Shown one piece after another: positions 1 to 8,399 of a stretch of DNA of 35,460 nt. A program made the position numbers and the translations under genes. A model generated the notes under the pieces. That model made no database searches. It was not told the origin of the DNA and saw only the letters and a list, made by a program, of their open reading frames with translations. The DNA comes from an uncultured Lachnospiraceae bacterium (lineage in GTDB: Bacteria; Bacillota; Clostridia; Lachnospirales; Lachnospiraceae), in contig CANQEL010000023.1 in the NCBI GenBank assembly GCA_947594855.1, positions 1 to 35,460 on the forward strand. The letters run 5' to 3'. Position 1 is the first letter of the stretch; every line of letters starts with the position of its first letter.

Positions 1-72
1 CCTTTTTTCAGCAAATGATATGAAAATAACTCAAAAACAATTTCAATTTATTCTTGACATATCACCGCTGGA

Positions 73-426
73 CTAATTTCCTATTGCCATATCCCTTATT
101 GTTTTGCAAAACTCTTCAAAATCTTTTCCTTCTCGTTTCGCCTGTAAATAATTTAATTTCCATGTCAGATCAGAAATCAGATTGTCATCATAAGCATCAT
201 TTAACAATATCGGATCCCCTTTCGGTGGAAAAATCAAATTAAATATAACTACATTTTCTGGATGCTTGCAATTGACCATACCTATTTTTTCCTTTACTTG
301 AAACATATCAATAGGATTTTGTAATAATACGCAACGGATAATATCAATATCTCTTTTCATGTCGTTTTGCTCATGTAAAAAATGTATCTTTTCAAAACAC
401 TTTATAGCTTCTTTTTCAGTCATCAT
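73..426 (-). CDS. hypothetical protein, third gene of the helicase cassette
   Basis: I do not recognise this 117-aa protein. It is a soluble, charged, mostly helical-looking sequence with no signal peptide, membrane segment or catalytic motif that I can see. A hydrophobic stretch followed by a Pro-Pro-Lys-Gly-Asp turn (about residues 58-72) is its most distinctive part. Its start overlaps the DUF4391 stop in an ATGATGA arrangement. GGGAAG lies just upstream, so either of two consecutive ATGs (424-426 or 421-423) could be used. The overlap implies translational coupling to the DUF4391 and helicase genes, and so a role in the same accessory system. After its TAG the last 72 bases of the window show no convincing gene start, so I cannot tell whether the operon continues to the left. 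Confidence 0.7.
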   Translation of the reverse strand: MMTEKEAIKCFEKIHFLHEQNDMKRDIDIIRCVLLQNPIDMFQVKEKIGMVNCKHPENVVIFNLIFPPKGDPILLNDAYDDNLISDLTWKLNYLQAKREGKDFEEFCKTIRDMAIGN

Positions 427-1073
427 AAACTTCCCAATTCCTTTCTCAACTTTTTTAGTTCTGTATTCATCTTCACCTGCTTATTCAGCTGTTTTTCTTT
501 TCTTATCTTAGCCTGCAGTAAGGCAATCTGCTTTTCCAACTGCTGCCTTCGTTCATCTCGCTCTACAGATTCCTTTAAGGTTTCATTGCCGTCAGTCTGC
601 AGCGCATCTCCGGCAATCTGTCTCACAAAGTTCTCATATACCTTATCAATATTCAATCCATCCACCTTCAGCGGAAGTTCAGATTCCTCCATCCATTCCG
701 TATGATAGTAATTCCCTACCTTAAAGGCATTGTTCCCAGAAATCGCTGCTTCCTTATACGCCGTCCACGCTTGATACTTACCTTCGTATTCCAGAAAGAA
801 AACGATATGATATGGGATTTCTTTGTCAATCTGCCGAAGTACGGACTCATCAAGTTTTGACACATTAAGCTTAACCTCAAAAATCTCTATCTCAGTGACC
901 ATTTCTCCTGCTGCAAGGTTCATTGTTGTAGCGGCAATCTTATTTCTCCAATAGATCACCTTAACCTGATCTATGAACAGGCGTTTTAACGCAGGTGGCA
1001 CAGTAAGATTTTCATAAAATTTCTGTTTCGGTATTCGTCTATTATACTCTGTACTTTCTGGTAATCCAATCAA
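423..1073 (-). CDS. DUF4391 domain-containing protein
   Basis: The protein has the features I associate with DUF4391: an N-terminal Leu-Pro-x-Ser-Thr-Glu-x-Asn-Arg-Arg-Ile-Pro-Lys stretch, a central part with IYWRNKIAATTMN and IPYHIVFFLEYEGKYQAW, and a C-terminal tail (from about residue 160) rich in Lys, Glu, Gln and Leu that looks like a coiled coil. I chose the TTG at 1071-1073 because GAGGTG lies six bases upstream and it puts the family's usual N-terminus first. A GTG three codons earlier (1080-1082) would sit on top of that ribosome binding site. It lies just downstream of the SNF2-like helicase and overlaps the following small gene. From memory DUF4391 genes often accompany such helicases and type III-like methyltransferase/restriction genes in bacteria. 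The biochemical role is unknown; the coiled coil suggests a partner or scaffold. Confidence 0.85.
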   Translation of the reverse strand: MIGLPESTEYNRRIPKQKFYENLTVPPALKRLFIDQVKVIYWRNKIAATTMNLAAGEMVTEIEIFEVKLNVSKLDESVLRQIDKEIPYHIVFFLEYEGKYQAWTAYKEAAISGNNAFKVGNYYHTEWMEESELPLKVDGLNIDKVYENFVRQIAGDALQTDGNETLKESVERDERRQQLEKQIALLQAKIRKEKQLNKQVKMNTELKKLRKELGSL

Positions 1074-1083
1074 ATTTGACACC

Positions 1084-4000
1084 TCATTTCACAACTAGGA
1101 AGCAAATCAGCTCGAAATCATCCAGCCCATTGATTTCTGACATCAGTGCAAAAGTACCTCCTACAGAGAACAGACTGTCAATATCGCTCTCTTCCTTTAC
1201 GTCAATGATGGAATTGATGGCATCTGAAAGAAGCTGTGACACTTCTTCCATGTCACGTCCATCATCTGTTTCTTTATTAAACTTCTCACAAAGCTCCAGT
1301 ACCGGCTCTGATTTACCACGGCAGAGCAACCGAACTGTATCAAGAAGCTTCTTCGGATTCAAATAGTCACAGACTACCTCTCCATCGATTCCGATATAAA
1401 CCATGTAGAACGGATGAATCCGGTTCTGGTTATCGATATTTATATTGTTATTTATATTCCGAAGGACAAAGATCACGCCTTCCGGGTTTTCTTCCGTAGC
1501 AGGCACCACTGCATGCAGACCTTTTGGCTTCTTTGCCAAATCTTCATGCGTCTTTATGTATTCCAACAGATCCAAGCGGAATTCATTCAATCCCAGATCC
1601 ATGATAGATATGCCGGTAGACATATCCTCGATATCCACTACTTCGTCCTGTAACCTCTTCAGCTGCTGCTTTCTGTATTCCAAGTCGCCCTTCTCTTCCG
1701 GATTGATCAAGTCATCATCACCGGTAGAAGTCATGACGGATATCTTCATTCTTGTCTCGACACGGGACTTCAAGTTGATATAGTCATCCAGCGTCATATC
1801 CGGCCAGAAGTTCACCAACTGTATATACTTGTTCCTGCTGCCAATACGGTCGATACGACCAAACCTCTGAATGATTCGAACCGGATTCCAGTGGATGTCA
1901 TAGTTCACCAGATAATCGCAGTCCTGCAAGTTTTGACCTTCAGAAATACAGTCAGTAGCTATAAGAACATCAATTTCTTTTGTGCTTCCCGGCATAAGAA
2001 CATCTCTGCTCTTGGATATCGGGGAGAAGCAGGTAAGCACATTATTCAGCGTCGCCTTCAGTCCTTTTATAGTTGTTCTGCCATCGATGGTTCCGGTAAT
2101 GACCGCTGTGTCCAAACCATAATGAGTCTTCATGTAACTGGCAACCTGATCATAAAGGTACTCAGCTGTATCAGAAAACGCTGAGAAGATCAGCACCTTC
2201 TTGTTCCCTTCATTGATAGGATTAGCCATCTTTTCATCCAAAAGTTCGAAAAGTGTCTGCAACTTTAGGTCATGTTCCGGCGTAATATCCGCAACCATAA
2301 GGGTAAGAAGCTCCAACGTGTCAGCATCTTGCTGAAGTTCTGTGCGCCAGGTTTTGTAATCCATATCAGCAAGATCAATCTTCACTTTCTTGCCCACTGC
2401 GAAAAAATCTGTGTTGCCGTCTTCCATGTCGAAGTCATTATCATTGGCTTCGTACATATCCAAATCCGCTTTGCCATACTGTTCAAACTGAGTAATGGCA
2501 TCAATCGTACCCTGGATCAGATCACGTATTCTTTCAAGTGTCAGATTGAAGGAATATACGGAGCTTTCCAATCGTTTCAAAAGATTGATGCTCATCAAAC
2601 GCCGGATACCTTGCTCACGACCTCTCTGAGTCAGGTTATTGCCCTTGTTGTGAGTCAAGTCCACATACTTCGACATCTTGCTTGGGAAGATATAGTTTGA
2701 TGGCGTATAGATGCACAAGGTTAGCTGCATCAACTGTTCATAAATCTCGTTATAATTGATGGCATTATTGAGATCCGTAAGACTCGGTCTCTCCGATATT
2801 GGCTTAAGTCTCTCTGGGAACTTCCCAATCTTCTCTGTGTTATAGTACTTCTCAATATGTCTTCTGGAGCGTGCGATCGTTACACTGTCCAGAACCTCAA
2901 AGAAATCAAAATCCAGTGTCCGCAGCAAAGCATCCGTCGTTCTTGCTTCCGGCTCCAATTTGCTCCAAGCATTAAAAGCCTTCTGAGCCTGACGAAATAT
3001 TTCTTCAATTGACTTCTTAGTATCCAGCTGCTCATTGATGAATTCAGAATTTCCCTCGTAGGCAAGCGCTAGCTGGTTCTTAAGATCTGTAAATCTGTTG
3101 TTTACTGGTGTTGCAGAAAGCATCAGTACCTTTGTTTTAACACCAGCACGAATAACCTTATCCATCAACTTCACATATCGGTTCTCATGTGTATTTGCGT
3201 GCGTTCCGGCACCATTGCGGAAGTTATGTGATTCGTCGATTACGACCAAGTCATAGTTGCCCCAGTTTAGACGATCCAGATCAAGTCCATTAGAAACACC
3301 GCCGTTTCGCGACAAATCCGTATGGAACAGAACATCATAATTCAACCGATCAGAAGCAATCGGATTATTGACATAGTTGTCCTTGTATGTATTCCAGTTT
3401 CCCGAAAGCTTTTTCGGGCAGAGTACAAGAACCGTCTTGTTTCTGTTTTCGTAATATTTAATAACCGCCAGAGCCGTAAATGTCTTTCCCAAACCTACGC
3501 TGTCTGCCAATATGCAGCCATTATACTTTTCCAGTTTATTGATGATCGCAAGCACCGCATCCCGCTGAAAGTCATACAACATATCCCAGATCTTACTCTG
3601 CTTAAAGCCTGTTGCTTCATTCGGCAAGACATCCTCAGAAATATCATCCAGAAACTCACTGAAGACGTTATACAGTGTCATAAAATAAATAAACTCCGGA
3701 GAATTTTCATTATACGCCGTGCTGATATTAGAGATGATCATCTCCGTTACATCCTGCATCTTATCTTTATCATTCCACAGCGTATCAAACAACTGCATAT
3801 ACTGCGTGGCAAATGGAGCCTCCATGCTGTTCACCATATTATAGCTGTTATTCCCTCTTTCACAACCGATATCAACTGTCGTGAACCCGTTGATTGGCAA
3901 ATATGCGGTCTGTTCTATACCTGAATCCACAGTCATAAAGCCACTCATATTCTCGCCGGTAACATTAGATTTAAACTTTGCTTTTTTCCGAATCCACTCA

Positions 4001-4314
4001 GCGCACTCTCTGGCAACCGCTTTCTGTGTCATCTCATTCCGCAACTTGATTTCAAATTCAGTACCGTACAGACTATTTTCACGGCTGAGCCGTGGAATAT
4101 AGAACTCATGTTTTTGCTTTTCTGCCTTTTCTTTGATAAATGTTGGAGAGGTAAAGATAAATCGAAACTCATCCACCTTCTCCAATTGACTTTTTAATTC
4201 CTTATATGCATACATAGAGAAACAGGCCGCCGCAACCGAAACCTTGCTTTGGGGTCGTATTTTTTCTTTTAAGTCATCCCGTACCATTTTGATGATGTTA
4301 TCAAAGATTTCCAC
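1084..4314 (-). CDS. SNF2-family DEAD/DEAH helicase with degenerate PLD-like N-terminus
   Basis: This is a superfamily 2 ATP-dependent DNA translocase of 1076 aa. Visible motifs, in order, are: a Q-motif region (about 244-255), Walker A DSVGLGKT (271-278), Walker B DESH (360-363), motif III SATPVNNR (400-407), motif V ATDCISEGQNL (786-796) and motif VI QRFGRIDRIGS (816-826). A long helical insert (about 430-700) separates the two RecA lobes, as in SNF2-like enzymes. Residues 1-180 resemble the phospholipase-D-like region that precedes such helicases, but no HxK motif is visible, so nuclease activity is doubtful. The start is GTG, nine bases after AGGAGG. The partner genes are DUF4391 and a small unknown protein. 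Together they look like a phage-defence or restriction-type operon. Codon choice and GC look higher than in the chromosomal neighbours, consistent with horizontal transfer. Confidence 0.9.
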   Translation of the reverse strand: MEIFDNIIKMVRDDLKEKIRPQSKVSVAAACFSMYAYKELKSQLEKVDEFRFIFTSPTFIKEKAEKQKHEFYIPRLSRENSLYGTEFEIKLRNEMTQKAVARECAEWIRKKAKFKSNVTGENMSGFMTVDSGIEQTAYLPINGFTTVDIGCERGNNSYNMVNSMEAPFATQYMQLFDTLWNDKDKMQDVTEMIISNISTAYNENSPEFIYFMTLYNVFSEFLDDISEDVLPNEATGFKQSKIWDMLYDFQRDAVLAIINKLEKYNGCILADSVGLGKTFTALAVIKYYENRNKTVLVLCPKKLSGNWNTYKDNYVNNPIASDRLNYDVLFHTDLSRNGGVSNGLDLDRLNWGNYDLVVIDESHNFRNGAGTHANTHENRYVKLMDKVIRAGVKTKVLMLSATPVNNRFTDLKNQLALAYEGNSEFINEQLDTKKSIEEIFRQAQKAFNAWSKLEPEARTTDALLRTLDFDFFEVLDSVTIARSRRHIEKYYNTEKIGKFPERLKPISERPSLTDLNNAINYNEIYEQLMQLTLCIYTPSNYIFPSKMSKYVDLTHNKGNNLTQRGREQGIRRLMSINLLKRLESSVYSFNLTLERIRDLIQGTIDAITQFEQYGKADLDMYEANDNDFDMEDGNTDFFAVGKKVKIDLADMDYKTWRTELQQDADTLELLTLMVADITPEHDLKLQTLFELLDEKMANPINEGNKKVLIFSAFSDTAEYLYDQVASYMKTHYGLDTAVITGTIDGRTTIKGLKATLNNVLTCFSPISKSRDVLMPGSTKEIDVLIATDCISEGQNLQDCDYLVNYDIHWNPVRIIQRFGRIDRIGSRNKYIQLVNFWPDMTLDDYINLKSRVETRMKISVMTSTGDDDLINPEEKGDLEYRKQQLKRLQDEVVDIEDMSTGISIMDLGLNEFRLDLLEYIKTHEDLAKKPKGLHAVVPATEENPEGVIFVLRNINNNINIDNQNRIHPFYMVYIGIDGEVVCDYLNPKKLLDTVRLLCRGKSEPVLELCEKFNKETDDGRDMEEVSQLLSDAINSIIDVKEESDIDSLFSVGGTFALMSEINGLDDFELICFLVVK

Positions 4315-4374
4315 CGGTATCGACCTCCTTTTCTTCTGTTACTTAATTTTTATCATACTATCTTTCGTATTTTC

Positions 4375-4380
4375 ATTATA
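4375..4380 (-). promoter_or_regulatory. probable -10 box of the helicase cassette
   Basis: On the minus strand a perfect TATAAT lies about 60 bases upstream of the helicase start. The -35 region is poor: an AT-rich TGTTTT-like stretch about 17 bases further upstream. The cassette therefore probably has its own promoter and does not rely only on read-through from rlmD. Confidence 0.5.
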
Positions 4381-4420
4381 GCATATATAAAAAATAAAAA
4401 CAGTGATTTTCCCACTTGCA

Positions 4421-4678
4421 CTATGCTATCTTGAAATGCCACAGTGCGTCTACGATTGCCTTTCCCTTATCTGCTAGACATTTTGGCTGTCTTGTATCCT
4501 CCAACTTCAGTTTATTGTAGTTTCCCCTCTCGATGATACCGTACTTCTGTTTTACCTATGTGATATAAATGGAAGAAACCGTGAGACCAGTAGGCTATTT
4601 CACATATGCCTTGATTTCGCCATAGATGGTCTTTGCCTCAGCGGGTATGACCTCCAACTCGTCCAAATCCACACCTAC
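4421..4678 (-). pseudogene. decayed C-terminal extension of RlmD, interrupted by in-frame TAG codons
   Basis: Reading on in the rlmD frame past its stop gives a coherent peptide of about 85 residues. It is interrupted by TAG at 4595-4597 and 4556-4558 and ends at TAG 4421-4423. Intact blocks include VDLDELEVIPAEAKTIYGE, GLTVSSIYIT, VKQKYGIIERGNYNK and KAIVDALWHF. From memory these match a helix-rich C-terminal extension found on many clostridial RlmD proteins and occasionally elsewhere (usual form: a VSSLYIAQVKxKxG core, a Lys-rich linker, then a final EAL/DAL-HF helix). No frameshift is visible, only stop codons, so decay looks recent. Most of the 364 bases between rlmD and the helicase are this remnant; the rest is the helicase promoter. 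Confidence 0.75.
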
Positions 4679-6121
4679 CTAGATAACATCATCCGGCTTT
4701 TGTTTTGACAATAAACAAACCGTCTCCACATGCCCTGACATCCCAAACATATCGCATGCCCTTGCTTTAACAAGTTCATATCCGCCATCGCGCAGAATCT
4801 TTACATCCCTTGCCAACGTGGCGGGATCGCAGCTTACATATACAACCCTCTCAGGGCTCACATTAAGTATTGTATCAAGAAGCTTTTTATCGCAACCTTT
4901 CCTTGGCGGATCGACTACAATTACATCCGGGTTTGCAATATATGAATATTCTTTATCCGAACATACTTTTTCTGCAATCTCTTCCGCTGCTCCGCAAAGA
5001 AATACCGCATTACTGATATTGTTAATCTCTCCATTCTTTTTTGCGTCTTCTATTGCCTGAGGAACAATCTCAACACCAAGAACCGCCTTTGCCCTGCCCG
5101 CAAGAAAAAGACTTATTGTTCCGATTCCGCAATACATATCCCATACAGTTTCACTGCCTGTAAGCGAAGCGTAATCAAGCGCCGTTTTATAAAGCCTTTC
5201 CGTCTGAATGGGATTAACCTGATAAAACGATAATGGCGATATCCTGAAAAGTATATCTCCTATTTTACCCTCAATATAATCCCTGCCATATACGGTAACG
5301 ACTTCCGGTCCCATAATTCTGTTAGTTTTTTCATCATTAATATTCAGGCATATACTTGTCATTCCTGGGAGTTTTACAAGTTCTTTTATAAGCAGATTTA
5401 TTCCCTTTATATCTTTATGCGTCACAACAAGACATACCATAATCTCACCGGTCACATAGCCGTTTCGTATAATTATATGCCTTATATCTCCTTCCCCGGT
5501 TGTCTCATTATAAGGTTTATTACGGCTTCTCTTAATCCAGTTCCTTAATATTCCCACTATATGATTCGATACCTCAGACTGAATACAGCAGAAAGAAGTA
5601 TCTATAATACTATGGGTCCTGCCCGCAAAAAATCCGATTAATATTTCACCATTCTTACCCTGTCCAACGGGAAACTGTGCTTTATTTCTATAATTATAAG
5701 GATTTTCCATACTGATAATCGGCTGCATGATACTGTCAAGATATTCTTTACCTATGCCGCCTATTCTTACAAGACAGTTTTTCACTTTATTTTCTTTATA
5801 TTCCAGCTGTTTTTCATATGTCAGATGCTGAAGCGTGCATCCTCCGCACTTATCCGCATTTTTACATACAGGCTCGGTACGGTATGGCGACGGCGATATA
5901 ATTTCAAGCAGTTTTGCATACCCGTAATTCTTATTCGCTTTAAGTACTTTAGCCCTGATATAATCTCCCGTCACCGCTCCGTTTACAAAAAAAGCATATC
6001 CGTCTGTATGACCTATGCCTTCCCCATTCACACCAATATCATCAATATTTATTTTTATTTCTTCATTTTTGGAAAAAGGACAGCCTCTGCTGCCCTTTTT
6101 ATCATAACGAACTGCTGACAT
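4679..6121 (-). CDS. rlmD: 23S rRNA (uracil(1939)-C(5))-methyltransferase RlmD
   Basis: This cytoplasmic enzyme methylates U1939 of 23S rRNA with SAM. The 480-aa protein shows an N-terminal TRAM domain (about 20-75), Fe-S cysteines C86, C92, C95 and C178/C179, the SAM-binding loop DMYCGIGTISLFL (328-340), DPPRKG (404-409), the catalytic cysteine C431 in SCDPATLARD, and the terminal HVETVCLLS with the general-base Glu (E466). The ATG is preceded by AAGGAGA about ten bases upstream. It is the last gene of a short minus-strand run after the HtrA-like and YhaM-like genes. The stop at 4679-4681 cuts off an extension still readable downstream, but all methyltransferase motifs lie before it, so activity is probably kept. 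A TrmA-family paralogue with another target uracil cannot be excluded. Confidence 0.93.
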   Translation of the reverse strand: MSAVRYDKKGSRGCPFSKNEEIKINIDDIGVNGEGIGHTDGYAFFVNGAVTGDYIRAKVLKANKNYGYAKLLEIISPSPYRTEPVCKNADKCGGCTLQHLTYEKQLEYKENKVKNCLVRIGGIGKEYLDSIMQPIISMENPYNYRNKAQFPVGQGKNGEILIGFFAGRTHSIIDTSFCCIQSEVSNHIVGILRNWIKRSRNKPYNETTGEGDIRHIIIRNGYVTGEIMVCLVVTHKDIKGINLLIKELVKLPGMTSICLNINDEKTNRIMGPEVVTVYGRDYIEGKIGDILFRISPLSFYQVNPIQTERLYKTALDYASLTGSETVWDMYCGIGTISLFLAGRAKAVLGVEIVPQAIEDAKKNGEINNISNAVFLCGAAEEIAEKVCSDKEYSYIANPDVIVVDPPRKGCDKKLLDTILNVSPERVVYVSCDPATLARDVKILRDGGYELVKARACDMFGMSGHVETVCLLSKQKPDDVI

Positions 6122-6145
6122 TAAGTTTGTTCTCCTTATAAAAGG

Positions 6146-7102
6146 CTATTTGATATGCTTCGTTCCATATGTCTGCCTTATATTGGAATCAAGCATCCTG
6201 TTAAATCCAAGCCATTCCATTTTTCCATCACATGATTCAAATACTTCCGTAAATATCTGTATTTTAGCATCCGTATTATCTGCCATATTAAGTACAAATG
6301 CTTCCAGAATCGCAGGTTTTTTCGGCGAACCAAATTCCAGTTCACCATGATGCGCCAGAATACAATGCTTTAATTCTGATGAAAGTTTTACAGGGAACTC
6401 CGGTATCTTTGCGGTTGCCTGACCCACCATTTCCGCGCCTATAAATATATGTCCCAAAAGCTGTCCTTCATCCGTATAATCACTTGCAGGGAATTCAGCC
6501 AGCTCTGACATCTTTCCAACATCATGAAATAACGCTGCTGTCATAAGAAGTTCCTTATCAATTATCTTATAACAATCGCTGAGATAATTACATATGCTCA
6601 CAACTCCGAGCGTGTGCTGCAGAAGTCCGCCTATAAACCCATGATGAACACTTTTGGCTGCGGAATGATTTTTAAATTTATCTATGAACTCTTTATTCTG
6701 GACAAAAAACATATCTATGAGTTTTCTGAGATATATATTTTTTACACAGGACATCATGTTCATAAGTTCAGCATACATTTCATCCCTGTTATACTTTGAA
6801 GCTATCATATAATCTTCAATATTGTATTCTTCAGAACTGCATTTTCTTATCCTTGCAAGTTTCCATTGAAGATTCCCCTGAAAGCTCGATACCTGGCCGG
6901 TAACATCTATATAATCCATAGCCTCAAATTCTTCAATTCCACTGTTTATATCAAACACCTTGGCATCTATAGTGCCTGTTTTATCCTGTAATATAAGAGA
7001 ATAGTATGTTTTTCCCGTCTTTGCCGTAAGTACCTGTTTAGTCCTGCAAAGGTATATCCCCCTGCAATAATCCCCTTCCCTATAATCACGTATATATTTC
7101 AT
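6146..7102 (-). CDS. yhaM: YhaM-type 3'-5' exoribonuclease (OB-fold plus HD domain)
   Basis: The 318-aa protein has an N-terminal OB-fold nucleic-acid binding domain (roughly residues 10-90, with TYYSLILQDKTGTIDAKVF). It is followed by an HD phosphohydrolase domain: HHGFIGGLLQHTLGV, the metal-binding FHDVGK, and HCILAHHGELEFGSPKKP. This order defines the YhaM/CBF1 family of 3'-to-5' exoribonucleases of Gram-positive bacteria, which trim RNA and single-stranded DNA ends. I chose the ATG at 7100-7102 because GGGAGG lies seven bases upstream; an in-frame ATG eight codons earlier precedes that site. It lies 46 bases after the HtrA-like gene and 24 bases before rlmD, so the three are probably co-transcribed. 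Confidence 0.9.
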   Translation of the reverse strand: MKYIRDYREGDYCRGIYLCRTKQVLTAKTGKTYYSLILQDKTGTIDAKVFDINSGIEEFEAMDYIDVTGQVSSFQGNLQWKLARIRKCSSEEYNIEDYMIASKYNRDEMYAELMNMMSCVKNIYLRKLIDMFFVQNKEFIDKFKNHSAAKSVHHGFIGGLLQHTLGVVSICNYLSDCYKIIDKELLMTAALFHDVGKMSELAEFPASDYTDEGQLLGHIFIGAEMVGQATAKIPEFPVKLSSELKHCILAHHGELEFGSPKKPAILEAFVLNMADNTDAKIQIFTEVFESCDGKMEWLGFNRMLDSNIRQTYGTKHIK

Positions 7103-7148
7103 GTCAAATCCTCCCGGAAAGTCCATTTATAATTAAATAATAACATAT

Positions 7149-8399
7149 TTATGAGCCTTTTCCAAGTTCAACGGTTATTGTTTTATATTTATCATCCTGG
7201 GCATAGTCTCTGTATATATCAAATGAAATCTCTTCTCCCACACTGCAGCTTTCCAAAATAGCGGTATAATCTTCAACGCTTCCAACATCTTTTCCATTTA
7301 CGGATATTATTACATCTCCAACCGCCAGTCCCTCCTGCAGAACCTTCGCGCCATAATTTATATCCTGTACATATATGCCATTATCCAGACCACGGGAATC
7401 TAAATATTCTTTTTTAATATCCTGCAATATAATTCCTGCCTCAGCCCTGTCACTGCCGCTTACAAGCTGGTTTATCAATCCCATTAGCGGAGTAATCCCA
7501 AGGAAACAGCCGCTTTCACTGGTATTATCAAAGAAACTTCCTGATATAATCCCTATGACCTCTTTATCTGAATTTATAACATATCCTGAAGCATCAGTTG
7601 TAAAATTCATATTTGTATCAAAAATGGTAACACTTCTGTCCGGCAGATATTTTCTGGTTACATCCGAACATATATAACCATATGCTATAGAATACATTGT
7701 TCCCTGCGGTTCTCCCACAGCAAATACCATATCGCCTTTCTTTATATCTGATGACGTACCAATCTTTGCTGTTTTTATACTTTTACGGCTACTCTGTGAT
7801 ATATCCGATATATCCGCAGAAAGTATCATAAATCCTGTGGCAGTATCAGCGGCCTGATACGCCGCATCTAATTTGGTTCCATCACTCAGCATTATTTTAT
7901 AATTAGATGATTTGTCATCTGAACTGCCTTCCGTAAGGACGTATATATAATTATTATCTTTACTGATTATAATGCCGCCGTATGAAGTTTCATACTCAAC
8001 AGAGCCTTCAAAATAATCCGTATCGTCTTCTGTCTCCGAAACTATAACCAGCATTTCGTTCTGCTCTGCGCAGAACGCAGCAATATTAGCGTATCTTCTT
8101 TCATATACATTAAGCCTGTCCTCATTACTTTTTTCTTTATAATTATTATTACCTGGCGGCATTGTCGAATTTCCTGCCGGAGAAGTTTCTTCCTTATTTA
8201 CTATATACGTAGGCATGGGCCTGCTATTATTTTTCTCAGGGAAAAGTCCGTATACAAAATAAAAAGACAATGCAGAAATGGCACCAAATACTGCTGCCAT
8301 TATAACTGTTAAGCCAAGTTTTTTAACAATGCGTAACACCTTATTTGATTTTTTATGTTTTACCTGTTCTTCAATAAATGTAAATTCATCTTCTTCCAT
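7149..8399 (-). CDS. membrane-anchored HtrA-like PDZ protein, catalytically degenerate
   Basis: The 416-aa protein has a short basic cytoplasmic N-terminus, one membrane segment (about 28-50), a low-complexity linker, a trypsin-like beta-barrel region (about 110-310) and a C-terminal PDZ domain (about 325-412, with GLAVGDVIISVNGKDV). The fold follows DegP/HtrA, but the triad appears lost. The usual LTNNHV position reads VLTEGS (154-159), the DLAV-like Asp position reads TGFMIL (188-193), and the GNSGGPL position reads TDASGYV (268-274), with Ala aligned to the nucleophilic Ser. It is therefore probably a non-proteolytic extracytoplasmic binding protein. The start is the ATG next to GGGAGG. 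It is the first gene of the run that ends with rlmD. Assignment to the HtrA fold is firm; loss of activity is inferred from motif alignment by eye. Confidence 0.85.
   Translation of the reverse strand: MEEDEFTFIEEQVKHKKSNKVLRIVKKLGLTVIMAAVFGAISALSFYFVYGLFPEKNNSRPMPTYIVNKEETSPAGNSTMPPGNNNYKEKSNEDRLNVYERRYANIAAFCAEQNEMLVIVSETEDDTDYFEGSVEYETSYGGIIISKDNNYIYVLTEGSSDDKSSNYKIMLSDGTKLDAAYQAADTATGFMILSADISDISQSSRKSIKTAKIGTSSDIKKGDMVFAVGEPQGTMYSIAYGYICSDVTRKYLPDRSVTIFDTNMNFTTDASGYVINSDKEVIGIISGSFFDNTSESGCFLGITPLMGLINQLVSGSDRAEAGIILQDIKKEYLDSRGLDNGIYVQDINYGAKVLQEGLAVGDVIISVNGKDVGSVEDYTAILESCSVGEEISFDIYRDYAQDDKYKTITVELGKGS

Noticed and set aside
1-72. Possible next gene of the helicase cassette at the left edge
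   Set aside because: One minus-strand frame stays open to the edge, but it has no start codon with a ribosome binding site, so it cannot be supported.
3322-3924. 200-aa plus-strand open frame inside the helicase gene
   Set aside because: Antisense to conserved helicase motifs, with no domain and no start signals.
4421-4681. Amber codons of the RlmD extension being read as an amino acid (recoding, for example pyrrolysine)
   Set aside because: Other genes here, such as the histidine kinase and the YhaM-like gene, end with TAG in normal positions, and no recoding structure is evident. Pseudogenisation is the simpler reading.
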